Positions 1 through 8,251 are shown, numbered from the stretch's first letter. The stretch: 64,000 nucleotides of DNA from Priestia taiwanensis (GCF_014638355.1 NZ_BMFK01000001.1:821160-885159); one strand, 5' to 3'. Translations and numbers: made by a program. Notes: generated by a model not told the origin, from the letters alone.

Positions 1-2
1 AT

Positions 3-197
3 CCGTATTTAACAATCATTGGTGCATTATTATTAGTATCTGTTGTGTTATCAACTTGGTTTTCCGATATGTTCAAAGACACGCTCATTTTAGGATTCCC
101 GTGGTTAATCTTTATTTCTATTGCATATATCATTTGGAAGAAAGTAAATGATAAAAAGATTACAACAGATGTTGGTAAGAAAGATCAGAGTCTATAG
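3..197 (+). CDS. C-terminal end of an amino-acid permease-like membrane protein (partial)
   Basis: The open frame enters from the left edge and ends at a TAG at 195-197, giving 64 residues. It holds two hydrophobic stretches (IIGALLLVSVVLST and a second at LILGFPWLIFISIAYIIW) followed by a short charged tail rich in Lys and Asp. This is the usual end of an APC-superfamily amino-acid permease, whose last two helices and cytoplasmic tail look like this. The family call is an inference from the tail only; other 12-helix transporters could end similarly. A strong terminator follows at 222-251. Confidence 0.5.
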   Translation, partial: PYLTIIGALLLVSVVLSTWFSDMFKDTLILGFPWLIFISIAYIIWKKVNDKKITTDVGKKDQSL

Positions 198-221
198 TAG
201 TCTTATATGTAAACGCATTCG

Positions 222-251
222 AAGATAATCGTTCATGAACGATTATCTTTT
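222..251 (+). terminator. Rho-independent terminator after the permease
   Basis: A perfect 28-base palindrome (222-249, arms AAGATAATCGTT around CATG) runs into a T tract. It ends the permease transcript before the hydrolase gene. Confidence 0.8.
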
Positions 252-347
252 TTATTTGTATATAAATTAATGTTAAAATTTCACTTCAATTGATGCTATA
301 ATTTTTACAAATTGAATGATTAGTATAGGGATAACTAGGGGGATGGG

Positions 348-1223
348 ATGATGACAAAAGAATATCCAAAGAGAGAAACGTATCTTTACAATGAGAATAA
401 GATACAGATTGAATACTCCATTATAGGAACTGGCGAACCAATCTTATTATTTCATGGTGGACATTCTAATTGCCAAGAAGAGTTTGGTTACAAGGAAATT
501 TTAGAAAATGGATATTGTATCATCACACCTTCTAGAGCTGGTTATGGAGAAACATCCTATATAATAGGTGAGACGCTACAAACAGCCATACAAGCATATG
601 CAAAACTACTAGAGCATTTACAGTTAGACAAAGTCCATGTGATTGCCGTTTCAGCTGGTGGACCGAGTGGTATTTTCTTTGCATCATGCTATCCAGAACG
701 TGTAAAAAGCCTTACGCTGCAATCGGCAGTGACAAAAGAGTGGCTTACTTCAAAAGATAAAGAATATAAAGTAGCAAAAATGCTATTTCATCCTTCTGTA
801 GAGAAATATACATGGAAGGTAATGAATACGTTTAATACTTTATTTCCACGATTTATTTTCAAGCAAATGGTGCCTTCTTTTAGTACACTCCCATATACAG
901 AAGTAACAACATATATAGAAGAAGATATAGAGATGATTCGACAGATGAATAGTCGCCAACGTTCTGGACGAGGTTTCATGTTAGATTTGATGCAAACGGG
1001 GGATATATCAAATCTGGATTTACAACGTATTACGTGTCCAACGCTAATTTTGCATAGTAAGAATGATCATGCTGTGCAAATGGAACATCCTAATCATGCT
1101 CATGCTTATATCCCTAATTCAACGCTTTGTATATTGGATACATGGGGACATCTAATTTGGCTTGGAAAGGGATCAGAGAAAACGCATGAAGAGCTTATAG
1201 CCTTTTTGAAGAAGAGCAAATAA
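348..1223 (+). CDS. alpha/beta-fold hydrolase
   Basis: A 291-residue alpha/beta hydrolase. The N-terminal half has the HGG oxyanion motif (about residues 36-38) after a hydrophobic beta strand, and the nucleophile elbow VSAGG with Ser at about residue 102. A late Asp (SKNDHAV) and His (DTWGHLIW) complete the likely Ser-Asp-His triad. AGGGGG lies 6 bases before the ATG; a second in-frame ATG follows directly and could also be used. Substrate is unknown: the fold covers esterases, haloperoxidases and C-C hydrolases. It stands alone, with its own terminator shared with the convergent phosphate transporter. Confidence 0.85.
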   Translation: MMTKEYPKRETYLYNENKIQIEYSIIGTGEPILLFHGGHSNCQEEFGYKEILENGYCIITPSRAGYGETSYIIGETLQTAIQAYAKLLEHLQLDKVHVIAVSAGGPSGIFFASCYPERVKSLTLQSAVTKEWLTSKDKEYKVAKMLFHPSVEKYTWKVMNTFNTLFPRFIFKQMVPSFSTLPYTEVTTYIEEDIEMIRQMNSRQRSGRGFMLDLMQTGDISNLDLQRITCPTLILHSKNDHAVQMEHPNHAHAYIPNSTLCILDTWGHLIWLGKGSEKTHEELIAFLKKSK

Positions 1224-1225
1224 AC

Positions 1226-1257
1226 AAAAAGACAGAGTTCGAAAACTCTGTCTTTTT
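1226..1257. terminator. Bidirectional terminator between hydrolase and pit genes
   Basis: Stem AAAAAGACAGAGTT / AACTCTGTCTTTTT with a 4-base CGAA loop lies between two convergent genes. T tracts on both strands mean it can serve both. Confidence 0.85.
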
Positions 1258-1260
1258 TCA

Positions 1261-2259
1261 TTAAAAGATTAATGTTAGTAACCAATAGATAAGCGCTGCA
1301 AGTGTACCAGAGATAGGTAACGTAATGAACCATGTAATAAGCATACGCTTCGCTGTTCCCCAGTGAACACCTTTTATACGGTGAGATGCACCAACACCCA
1401 TGATAGCAGACGAAATAACGTGTGTCGTACTTACCGGTAAGTGAATGAATGTAGCACCAAAAATAATAGCTGATGATGTTAAGTCTGCAGCTACACCATT
1501 AACAGGGCGTATTTTCATAATTTTACCACCAACTGTTTTGATGATTTTCCAACCGCCAACAGAAGTACCTAATCCCATTGCAGCGGCACAAGAGAATTGT
1601 ACCCAGAATGCAACATCATCTGTTGATTGGTAGCTGTTAGCCATTAATGCCATCGTAATAATACCCATTGCTTTTTGCGCATCGTTTGTACCATGCGTAT
1701 AAGATTGCAAGGCAGCTGTAGCGATTTGATACATACGGAATCGCTTATTTGTTTTAGATAAATTAAAGTTTTTAAGTGCAATTTTGAAGATTGAATAAAC
1801 AAGATAAGCTAGTCCAAATGCTAATAGTGGTGAAATAATAAGGGATTGAAGAATCTTAAAGAATCCACCATAGTTTAAAGCTGCAAATCCAGCAGATGCG
1901 ATAGCTGCACCAGCAATAGAACCGATAAGAGCATGTGAGGAACTGCTTGGAATTCCGTAATACCATGTAATAAGGTTCCATGTGATACCAGCAATTAAAG
2001 CTGCTAAGATTACAAGAGATCCGTTGTTTAATGTAAAAGGATCGACGATATCTTTACTGATTGTTTTTGCTACACCTGTGAACGTCATCGCACCGACGAA
2101 GTTCATGACAGCTGCTAAGATGATAGCATGTCTAGGTTTTAATGCTTTCGTTGAAACAGAAGTTGCAATAGAGTTTGCTGTGTCATGAAAGCCATTAATG
2201 AAGTCAAACGCTAGGGCACCGATAACGATTAAAATGGTAAGAAATAATGTAATATCCAT
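1261..2259 (-). CDS. pit: PiT family inorganic phosphate transporter (copy 1)
   Basis: A 332-residue membrane protein of the PiT (PF01384) family, which brings in phosphate (often as a metal-phosphate complex) using the proton gradient. Both family signatures are visible: GFHDTAN at residues 23-29 and HGTNDAQK at about 189-196; GIPSSSSHALIGS lies at about 102-114. About ten hydrophobic segments are present. It is the second gene of an operon with the upstream DUF47 protein, 15 bases apart. A near-identical pair lies directly upstream at 3352-4985, roughly 85% identical at protein level by eye. Bacillus PiT proteins are usually low-affinity phosphate carriers; specificity here is inferred. Confidence 0.93.
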   Translation of the reverse strand: MDITLFLTILIVIGALAFDFINGFHDTANSIATSVSTKALKPRHAIILAAVMNFVGAMTFTGVAKTISKDIVDPFTLNNGSLVILAALIAGITWNLITWYYGIPSSSSHALIGSIAGAAIASAGFAALNYGGFFKILQSLIISPLLAFGLAYLVYSIFKIALKNFNLSKTNKRFRMYQIATAALQSYTHGTNDAQKAMGIITMALMANSYQSTDDVAFWVQFSCAAAMGLGTSVGGWKIIKTVGGKIMKIRPVNGVAADLTSSAIIFGATFIHLPVSTTHVISSAIMGVGASHRIKGVHWGTAKRMLITWFITLPISGTLAALIYWLLTLIF

Positions 2260-2274
2260 CTGATATACTCCCTA

Positions 2275-2895
2275 TTAAGCGTTTCGCATGATGATTGTTT
2301 CAAGCGTATTAGCAACATCTTGACAGCTATCAGCAATCTCCTCGAACATTTCATATAATTCTTTGTATTGAATAATTTTGATAGGATTTGTTTCAGTAGC
2401 AAATAAGTGCTTAATACTTGCACGTAACACATCATCACATTTTGATTCATAATCTTTAATTTTAATTGCGTGAACACGCATGTTTGGTAATTTCTTCTCA
2501 GATAATAATTCAACTGCGTGAGAAATTTCAATCGTACATTGGTGAATCCATTCTACGAATTTAATCATGTATTCATCTGCATTTGTAATAGAGTACATTT
2601 CGAAACGAGCAGAACAGTGCTCTAATCCATCTAATACATCGTCCATGTGCATTGCTAATTGTAAAATGTCTTCGCGCTCGATTGGCGTGATGAATGTTTT
2701 GTTTAATTCCATAATGATTTGGTGGATGTACGAATCACCTTTTGTTTCATATTCTTTCATGTTCTCAGAAAGTTCTTTTAGGCTGTTAATATTTTGGATT
2801 TTGTAATCAACAAAATATTTAGAGCATTCATTTAGATTTGTTGCAATGTCACCTAGCATTACTGAGAACTTATCTTTCTTAGAAGAAAATAGCAT
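2275..2895 (-). CDS. DUF47 (PhoU-like) Pit accessory protein (copy 1)
   Basis: A 206-residue all-helical protein of the DUF47 / PhoU-like (PF01865) family, with several amphipathic helices and conserved stretches such as REDILQLAMHMDDVLDGLEH. Members are found just before PiT genes and are thought to control the transporter from the cytoplasm, as PhoU does for Pst. The start has AGGGGG about 9 bases upstream. First gene of the pit operon on the minus strand. Its paralogue is at 4365-4985. The regulatory role is family inference. Confidence 0.88.
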   Translation of the reverse strand: MLFSSKKDKFSVMLGDIATNLNECSKYFVDYKIQNINSLKELSENMKEYETKGDSYIHQIIMELNKTFITPIEREDILQLAMHMDDVLDGLEHCSARFEMYSITNADEYMIKFVEWIHQCTIEISHAVELLSEKKLPNMRVHAIKIKDYESKCDDVLRASIKHLFATETNPIKIIQYKELYEMFEEIADSCQDVANTLETIIMRNA

Positions 2896-3234
2896 TAGGA
2901 AACCCCCTGAAAATTATTAATGATAGAGTATTCTGACTACTTAAAAAAGGAAAGACGTTAAATGTGAATGAGTTGTTTTCATTAGAAACAATTAAGATCC
3001 AAGCATACCTAAAGATATGGTTAGAAGCTGAAAGGGCCTAGAGGGATGAATTTGTATATACATGTTTGTACTTATATTCCCATCATGCTTGTTTTCATTT
3101 CATCATTTAAAAGTTATCTTGCAAAAAAGAACTTTTTCTTTAACGTATGTAAATTTGTATAAATAGTAAGAAAATAAACTCTGTTTGTAAATTTACCATG
3201 AATAAGAATAAAAAATCAATATAACTTTTTTTAA

Positions 3235-3262
3235 TTTACAAAACATTTACAAAGTATTTACA
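3235..3262 (+). promoter_or_regulatory. PhoP-box-like triple repeat TTTACA with 11-base period
   Basis: TTTACA starts at 3235, 3246 and 3257, each separated by exactly five bases. Bacillus PhoP binds TT(A/T/C)ACA-type repeats with this spacing. Relative to a minus-strand -10 (TATATT, 3223-3218) the repeats fall at about -24 to -51, where PhoP activates. The repeats read on the plus strand, so orientation relative to the pit genes is reversed; whether PhoP tolerates this here is untested. Confidence 0.55.
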
Positions 3263-3312
3263 AAAGTTAATCTAGTTACTGTACAGACATAATATTTAGT
3301 ATAAAATGGAAT

Positions 3313-3350
3313 AAAAAAAGGCGGAGGTTAACCTGATCTCCGCCTTTTTT
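3313..3350 (-). terminator. Terminator of pit operon copy 2
   Basis: Stem GGCGGAG / CTCCGCC with an A7 run on the plus strand (T tract on the minus strand), directly after the stop of the second PiT gene. Confidence 0.85.
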
Positions 3351-3351
3351 A

Positions 3352-4350
3352 TTAGAATAAGAGGTCTAATATCATATATGTAACAGCAGCTAGTGCACCG
3401 GATATTGGTAGCGTAATAACCCATGTAATGAGCATTCGTTTTGCAGTTCCCCAGTGTACACCTTTTACACGATGAGAAGCGCCAACACCCATGATAGCAG
3501 ACGAAATAACGTGTGTCGTACTTACTGGTAAGTGGATGAATGTAGCACCGAAAATGATAGCCGATGATGTTAAGTCTGCAGCTACACCATTAACAGGGCG
3601 GATTTTCATGATTTTACCACCAACTGTTTTGATGATTTTCCAGCCACCTACAGAAGTACCTAATCCCATTGCTGTAGCACAAGAAATTTGTACCCAAAGC
3701 GCTACTTCATCAGATGATTGATAATTATTTGAGATTAAAGCCATCGTAATAATCCCCATCGCTTTTTGAGCATCGTTTGTGCCATGGGTGTAAGCTTGGA
3801 GTGCCGCAGTGAAAATTTGATACGTTCGAAAGTGTTTATTTGTTTTTGCTAAATTCAAATTTTTGAAAGCGACTTTGAAAATGGAGTAGACAATATAAGC
3901 TAGTCCAAACGCTAACAGTGGTGAAAGAAGGAGTGATTCAATAATTTTAATGAATCCACTGTAGTTCAATGCAGCAAATCCAGCAGATGCAATAGCTGCT
4001 CCTGCAATTGAACCAATAAGTGCATGGGAAGAACTACTTGGAATACCGTAATACCATGTAATGAGATTCCAGGTAATAGCAGCTAACAATGCGGCCAAAA
4101 TAACAATAGAACCATTCGCTAATGTGTATGGATCTACGATATCTTTACTAATTGTTTTGGCTACACCTGTGAATGTCATTGCCCCGATGAAGTTCATGAC
4201 AGCTGCTAAGATGATAGCATGTCTAGGCTTTAACGCTTTCGTTGAAACAGAAGTTGCAATTGCATTTGCTGTATCATGAAAGCCATTAATGAAGTCAAAA
4301 GACAATGCACAGACGACGATTAAAACGGTAATAAGTAATGTAATATCCAT
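3352..4350 (-). CDS. pit: PiT family inorganic phosphate transporter (copy 2)
   Basis: A 332-residue PiT permease, the same length as copy 1, with the same GFHDTAN and HGTNDAQK signatures. Differences cluster in membrane segments and at the extreme C terminus; the stretch around GTSVGGWKIIKTVGGKIMKI to GVGASHR is almost unchanged even at DNA level (compare 1395-1580 with 3485-3670), which suggests recent duplication or gene conversion. It forms an operon with the DUF47 gene 14 bases upstream. Function: phosphate uptake across the cytoplasmic membrane, inferred from the family. Confidence 0.93.
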   Translation of the reverse strand: MDITLLITVLIVVCALSFDFINGFHDTANAIATSVSTKALKPRHAIILAAVMNFIGAMTFTGVAKTISKDIVDPYTLANGSIVILAALLAAITWNLITWYYGIPSSSSHALIGSIAGAAIASAGFAALNYSGFIKIIESLLLSPLLAFGLAYIVYSIFKVAFKNLNLAKTNKHFRTYQIFTAALQAYTHGTNDAQKAMGIITMALISNNYQSSDEVALWVQISCATAMGLGTSVGGWKIIKTVGGKIMKIRPVNGVAADLTSSAIIFGATFIHLPVSTTHVISSAIMGVGASHRVKGVHWGTAKRMLITWVITLPISGALAAVTYMILDLLF

Positions 4351-4364
4351 TTCAATTACTCCCT

Positions 4365-4985
4365 TTAAGCATTTCGCATGATGATTGTTTCAAGTGTATT
4401 CGCAACGTCTTGACAGCTATCTGCCACATCCTCAAGTAGCTCATACATTTCTTTGTACTGAATAATTTTAATGGGATCTGTTTCATGTGCGAATAAATGT
4501 TTAATACTTGCACGCAAAATATCGTCACATTGAGATTCATAATCCTTAATTTTAATTGCATGAATACGAATATGCGGCAACTTTTTTTCACCTAATAATT
4601 CCACAGACTGTGAAATTTCAAGTGTACATTGATATATCCACTCGACGAACTTAATAATGTATTCATCAGCATGTGTAATAGCGTACATCTCGAACCGTGC
4701 CGAACAATGCTCTAATCCATCTAATACATCGTCCATTCGCATAGCTAATTGAAGAATATCTTCTCGCTCAATTGGTGTAATGAATGTTTTGTTTAATTCC
4801 AGAATAATTTGATGAATGTATTCATCGCCCTTTGTTTCATATTCTTTCATTTTTTGGGATAGTTCTTTTAAGTTGCTAATGTTCTTGATTTTATATTCAA
4901 CAAAATATTTAGAGCAGTCTTTTAAGTTCATTGCAATATCTCCAAGCATAATGGAAAATTTATCTTTTTTAGATGAAAATAACAT
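4365..4985 (-). CDS. DUF47 (PhoU-like) Pit accessory protein (copy 2)
   Basis: A 206-residue DUF47 protein, close paralogue of the one at 2275-2895, beginning with the same MLFSSKKDKFS and ending with the same LETIIMRNA. A GGGAGGATC ribosome binding site (minus strand) precedes the ATG. It begins the second pit operon. DUF47 proteins are presumed regulators of PiT; which copy partners which permease cannot be told, though operon order suggests pairing in cis. Confidence 0.88.
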   Translation of the reverse strand: MLFSSKKDKFSIMLGDIAMNLKDCSKYFVEYKIKNISNLKELSQKMKEYETKGDEYIHQIILELNKTFITPIEREDILQLAMRMDDVLDGLEHCSARFEMYAITHADEYIIKFVEWIYQCTLEISQSVELLGEKKLPHIRIHAIKIKDYESQCDDILRASIKHLFAHETDPIKIIQYKEMYELLEDVADSCQDVANTLETIIMRNA

Positions 4986-5137
4986 AGGGATCCTCCCAGG
5001 AAAGTATTTTTGGATGAATGGTCAAATAATGAACATTTTGTTAAACTTTATTTTCTTTAGCATAAACAATCGTGACATAAAATATAGCACCCTCTTCATA
5101 TAGATAAACAAATAACTGAACATGGGAGGGGTTGTTG

Positions 5138-5284
5138 ATGAGCGTATTTGCAGCAAGTGTGTTAATTCTCACGATTTTATATCCCATCACATTAGTTGTT
5201 GTCTTCTTTTATTATTTTATTCAAGCACTTAATGAAGAAAATAGCTTACCGAAAAACAATATTAACCCATACAATCCGAAATAA
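5138..5284 (+). CDS. Small single-span membrane protein, 48 residues
   Basis: ATG at 5138 follows GGGAGGGG by 7 bases. The frame codes for 48 residues: a hydrophobic segment of about 27 residues (VFAASVLILTILYPITLVVV, then FFYYF), then a polar tail rich in Asn and Pro ending NPYNPK. One membrane span with the tail outside or inside cannot be decided. It is divergent from the second pit operon, 152 bases away. Family unknown to me; the good ribosome binding site and clean hydrophobic core support a real gene. Confidence 0.6.
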   Translation: MSVFAASVLILTILYPITLVVVFFYYFIQALNEENSLPKNNINPYNPK

Positions 5285-5290
5285 TAACGA

Positions 5291-5327
5291 AAAAATCTCT
5301 TACGGTGCTGATTACTGTAAGAGATTT
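5291..5327 (-). terminator. Terminator of the recombinase gene
   Basis: Arms AAATCTCTTAC (5293-5303) and GTAAGAGATTT (5317-5327) form an 11-bp stem; the T tract is on the minus strand, so it mainly ends the recombinase transcript, though it also lies after the small plus-strand ORF. Confidence 0.75.
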
Positions 5328-5354
5328 CTGTGTTGTCATATAAAATTGTTTAGC

Positions 5355-6494
5355 TTAATATATATCATCCGCAAAAGCTAACGCAGCATTATGTTTGCGT
5401 TTCATATATTTCTCTAAATAGATCTTCGTTGTCTCTAATTTCTTATGACCTAATGTTTGTTGGATACGGAAAATATCGGCACCTTTTTCTGCAGCCATAA
5501 TTGCAAAGGCATGTCGGAATGTATGCGGTGTAATACGGTGTTCCCGATATGCGAGAAATGGTAAATTTGTTTGTTCAATCATATCCGTTACTTGTGCAGA
5601 TAATTGTGTTGGGTTATATGCTTTTTTCCGTAATGTTGTTAATAACGGTGTACTGTCATCTTCATGCAAGGTAGTAGATAGCCCGCGTATAGAACGAAAA
5701 GCGTGAATGCAACGAAAAGCATAGTCACTAATATATACTTCTCTGTACTCTTGTCGTTTTCCTACTATTTTTAACCAATAACTTCCTTCTATATAAAATA
5801 AGTCGTTTATCTTTGCTTGGCATAGTTCACGTACACGAAGACCTGTTGTCGAGAGAAGTAACAAAATTGTATATTCAATAACTGCATTTCGTTCTCTATA
5901 ATAATGGAGAATTTCCTGCACTTCATCATAGGATAAATCTCTATTTGGCCGATCTTCCGGACGTACGTTACTTCGTTGCATTTCTTCATGAAGTGGATAT
6001 GTAATATAGTTCCACTTATATAGAAAAGCTAAGAACGATTTAACGATGACACTTTTTTTAGAAAGGGTAGCAATCGCATACGGTAGTTTTTTACGACCTA
6101 AAGGAGCGGTCTTCAACCATTGTTGATAACGTCGAATATTCCATGGCGTTAATGCCTTTAATAATGAATGACGTTCGTTCACAAGTTGACCATCTACTTG
6201 AAACGTTTCTGCATGTTGGACAAGAGATTCAAGAAATGACTTTAATTCATATATGTATATTTTTTTCGTGTTTTCACGTCTATTTTTCTTCTCATCAAGA
6301 TCCTTCTGTTCATGGACGTAATAATAGATCATCTCAACATCAGTGAAATAATGGAATTTGGCTAATCCATCTTTTTCTGCATACTCGATATCATCCATTA
6401 AAGCAGGAAGGTAATGATCTTGCAGTAAGACTTCGTCTAATGACTGCGTAGCATCAGATGGAAGGGTATGACGCATTGGAAGGTATTTATCCAT
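5355..6494 (-). CDS. Tyrosine recombinase / integrase (XerC/XerD-like)
   Basis: A 379-residue tyrosine recombinase. The catalytic set is complete: Arg220 (TGLRVREL), Lys246 (VGKR), His324 and Arg327 (HTFRHA), His350 (LGH) and the nucleophile Tyr359 (KIYLEKY). An N-terminal SAM-like core-binding domain spans about residues 65-170, with an unusual leader of about 65 residues before it. It cuts and rejoins DNA by a 3'-phosphotyrosine intermediate. No phage or transposon genes flank it. It faces away from a two-HTH protein, and both genes are preceded by the same 11 bases GAAAGTGAGAG. The start has only a weak ribosome binding site (GTGAGAG). Target site unknown. Confidence 0.88.
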   Translation of the reverse strand: MDKYLPMRHTLPSDATQSLDEVLLQDHYLPALMDDIEYAEKDGLAKFHYFTDVEMIYYYVHEQKDLDEKKNRRENTKKIYIYELKSFLESLVQHAETFQVDGQLVNERHSLLKALTPWNIRRYQQWLKTAPLGRKKLPYAIATLSKKSVIVKSFLAFLYKWNYITYPLHEEMQRSNVRPEDRPNRDLSYDEVQEILHYYRERNAVIEYTILLLLSTTGLRVRELCQAKINDLFYIEGSYWLKIVGKRQEYREVYISDYAFRCIHAFRSIRGLSTTLHEDDSTPLLTTLRKKAYNPTQLSAQVTDMIEQTNLPFLAYREHRITPHTFRHAFAIMAAEKGADIFRIQQTLGHKKLETTKIYLEKYMKRKHNAALAFADDIY

Positions 6495-6586
6495 CTACTA
6501 GTACTCTCACTTTCTCTCATATTTCTTCTTTATATAATCAATTTCATTTATTTTATTATTACATGGTTTAGGAAACTTACTACGAA

Positions 6587-6605
6587 GTTACATATTAAGT
6601 GTAAC
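6587..6605. promoter_or_regulatory. Inverted repeat, possible operator for the recombinase/HTH pair
   Basis: GTTACA-N7-TGTAAC lies about 90 bases before the recombinase start, in an otherwise featureless AT-rich gap. Spacing fits a dimeric HTH protein. Assignment to the neighbouring HTH protein is only a guess. Confidence 0.35.
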
Positions 6606-6716
6606 ATACCTTATAAAAAAGCTATATACCAATTAAATAATAAAAAATAGTCCATTCTTTATCATTAAATGTATCTATTTCATTTTTATTGTTTTTAAGT
6701 TAAAAATTAAAATGTA

Positions 6717-6725
6717 TGTTATAAT
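6717..6725 (+). promoter_or_regulatory. Extended -10 promoter for the two-HTH gene
   Basis: TGTTATAAT is a perfect extended -10; no good -35 is seen at 17 bases. Transcription would begin near 6732, leaving a leader of about 95 bases. Confidence 0.5.
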
Positions 6726-6826
6726 AAATGTACAAATAATATGTAATGAAGAAACAGATAAAATATGAGAAAGATACATAGATTCATTCTCACACATCGA
6801 AAGTGAGAGAAAGGGGTAATAATACG

Positions 6827-7810
6827 ATGGATTTTTTCAATCAACAAGAGCGAATTTCAACAGAAGATGCCGCAAAATTATTAGGTGTGACAAAACATAC
6901 CATTTATCGATATGAGAAAGAGGGAAAGCTAACTCCGACTTTTAAATATACGTGGCATAAAGAAGGGTCAAAATTTTACTATAAGGAAGATGTCGAAGCA
7001 CTTCGTAAACAAGAAGAAGTAGAGGGACTAAAAGTAAAAGAACTAGCAGAGCGATTATGTGTTTCTGTATCGACAATTATGAAACATATAAAAGAGGGAA
7101 AGTTAGTAGCGAGGAAAGAACAATATAAAGGAAAAGATACATTCTTTATTAGCGAAGAGGAATTTCATCGATTTGAGCAAACGTTCGAGCAGCCAGTGAC
7201 GAAACGAAAAAATTTCGTCTTAAAAAAAGGAAAAGAAAAGTACGTTTTATTTCAATTGTTCCAGCATCCACAAACGAATCAAAAAGGTAGATTAATAGAG
7301 GTGATGGGTTCTAATGGAAATATTCTACTAGAAGATGAGCGAATAATTGCGTTAACTGATGCATTAAAGCAAGGATTTGAACCAACAGAAAAAATCGTAA
7401 AGCAGGCATATACGTCAAGAAGAGGATATATTACGTTCTCATTCCCAAAACCACTATTTATTTATGCGACAGTATACAAAATTACGGATCTGTTCTATCG
7501 TTATTGCGGTGCGGAAAATATTCGTCTAGATATAACGGAGAAGACGATTGAAGTAGAAGTAAAACCGACACACTTCCCAGTATCGCCAATGGAACTAGAA
7601 GCAGAAACTCAATACTTACAGCAATATGTTCGTGATGGACAAGTTATCGTTCGACCGAATGGATTATTTTTAGAAAGCGATACGGAAACAATTACGGTAC
7701 ATGTTTCCAAAGAAGAAAAGGAATTAATTAAGCGATTATGCGAGCAACGTGGTGTCGGGCAAGAAGAACTTGTCGTGGCGATGCTTCGGGATCAGTTAAA
7801 GAATATGTAA
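6827..7810 (+). CDS. DNA-binding protein with two helix-turn-helix domains
   Basis: A 327-residue protein starting at ATG 6827, 10 bases after GAAAGGGG; a longer GTG frame from 6803 would overlap that site. Two MerR/excisionase-like HTH modules stand in tandem: residues 13-60 (TEDAAKLLGVTKHTIYRYEK) and 68-115 (KVKELAERLCVSVSTIMKHI). The remaining 200 residues have no domain I recognise; they are mixed alpha/beta and end in a ribbon-helix-helix-like tail (VSKEEKELIKRLCEQRGV). It is divergent from the tyrosine recombinase, which suggests it regulates or directs it, like an excisionase or repressor. That link is inference from position. Confidence 0.75.
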   Translation: MDFFNQQERISTEDAAKLLGVTKHTIYRYEKEGKLTPTFKYTWHKEGSKFYYKEDVEALRKQEEVEGLKVKELAERLCVSVSTIMKHIKEGKLVARKEQYKGKDTFFISEEEFHRFEQTFEQPVTKRKNFVLKKGKEKYVLFQLFQHPQTNQKGRLIEVMGSNGNILLEDERIIALTDALKQGFEPTEKIVKQAYTSRRGYITFSFPKPLFIYATVYKITDLFYRYCGAENIRLDITEKTIEVEVKPTHFPVSPMELEAETQYLQQYVRDGQVIVRPNGLFLESDTETITVHVSKEEKELIKRLCEQRGVGQEELVVAMLRDQLKNM

Positions 7811-7893
7811 GAAAAAAATCTTTTCTAAAGCATTTTTCCGAGTTGTTTAGTATACTATAGAAAAGCTTATTAGGAAGAACGGAGGATACGACA

Positions 7894-8238
7894 ATGATTC
7901 CAATACAACAAGAAGAAGTAAGTAGAGCATTGCAGTCTTATTGCAATAAATCAGCTTACTTACATTTAGAAACGACAAACGGTGCATATGCATCGCACCA
8001 TAATGAAAAAGTCATGACGGTTGGCGCATTCATCCGCAACGGTCATATTGACATAGAGCGTGCCAAGTTAGCAGGAAACGGCCCATATCGTGTAGGTGTC
8101 AAAATGCAATTAGGATGGGTATATGCAGAAGGCTTAACGCATTACGAAATAGATGAAAAAGGACGATTATTATTAGCTGGATATGATGAAGAGGGCAGAT
8201 TAGCTGTTGCATTCCAACTAAGTAATGAGCCGTTCTAA
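7894..8238 (+). CDS. yojF: YojF family protein (DUF1806), bacillithiol-linked
   Basis: A 114-residue soluble protein matching YojF (DUF1806): the family pattern of an N-terminal helix, VGAFIRNGHIDIERAKL and a central GPYRVGVKM is present. Its biochemical role is unknown, but it is regularly found directly before bshB2, as here, where the two coding regions are 13 bases apart and share a transcript. ACGGAGG lies 8 bases before the start. A probable -10 (TATACT, near 7851) precedes the operon. Confidence 0.9.
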   Translation: MIPIQQEEVSRALQSYCNKSAYLHLETTNGAYASHHNEKVMTVGAFIRNGHIDIERAKLAGNGPYRVGVKMQLGWVYAEGLTHYEIDEKGRLLLAGYDEEGRLAVAFQLSNEPF

Positions 8239-8251
8239 GGAGGAAGAAAAG

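Larger units (their letters stand above)
2896..3351. other. 456-base gap between the two pit operons
   Basis: No coding frame is convincing here. It must carry the promoter and leader of operon copy 1 on the minus strand. It contains a triple TTTACA repeat at 3235-3262, a minus-strand TATATT (plus 3218-3223) that would make a -10 with the repeat just upstream of it, and the terminator of operon copy 2 at 3313-3350. Confidence 0.6.
6495..6826. other. Divergent regulatory gap between recombinase and two-HTH gene
   Basis: No coding frame. It contains an inverted repeat GTTACA-N7-TGTAAC (6587-6605), an extended -10 at 6717-6725, and inverted copies of GAAAGTGAGAG at 6504-6514 (minus) and 6799-6809 (plus) just before each start codon. 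Confidence 0.55.

Noticed and set aside
1106..1333. Minus-strand frame overlapping the hydrolase and pit genes
   Set aside because: It crosses a strong terminator and the ends of two well-supported genes; a shadow frame.
3138..3165. A second PhoP box on the minus strand upstream of pit copy 1
   Set aside because: The TTTACA-like pieces there are 8 bases apart, not 11, so the pattern is not convincing.
5355..6494. Prophage or integrative element marked by the recombinase
   Set aside because: No structural phage, conjugation, or tRNA att site nearby; neighbours are ordinary housekeeping genes.
6803..6826. Longer GTG start for the two-HTH protein
   Set aside because: It would overlap the good ribosome binding site GAAAGGGG, and the ATG at 6827 is well placed after it.
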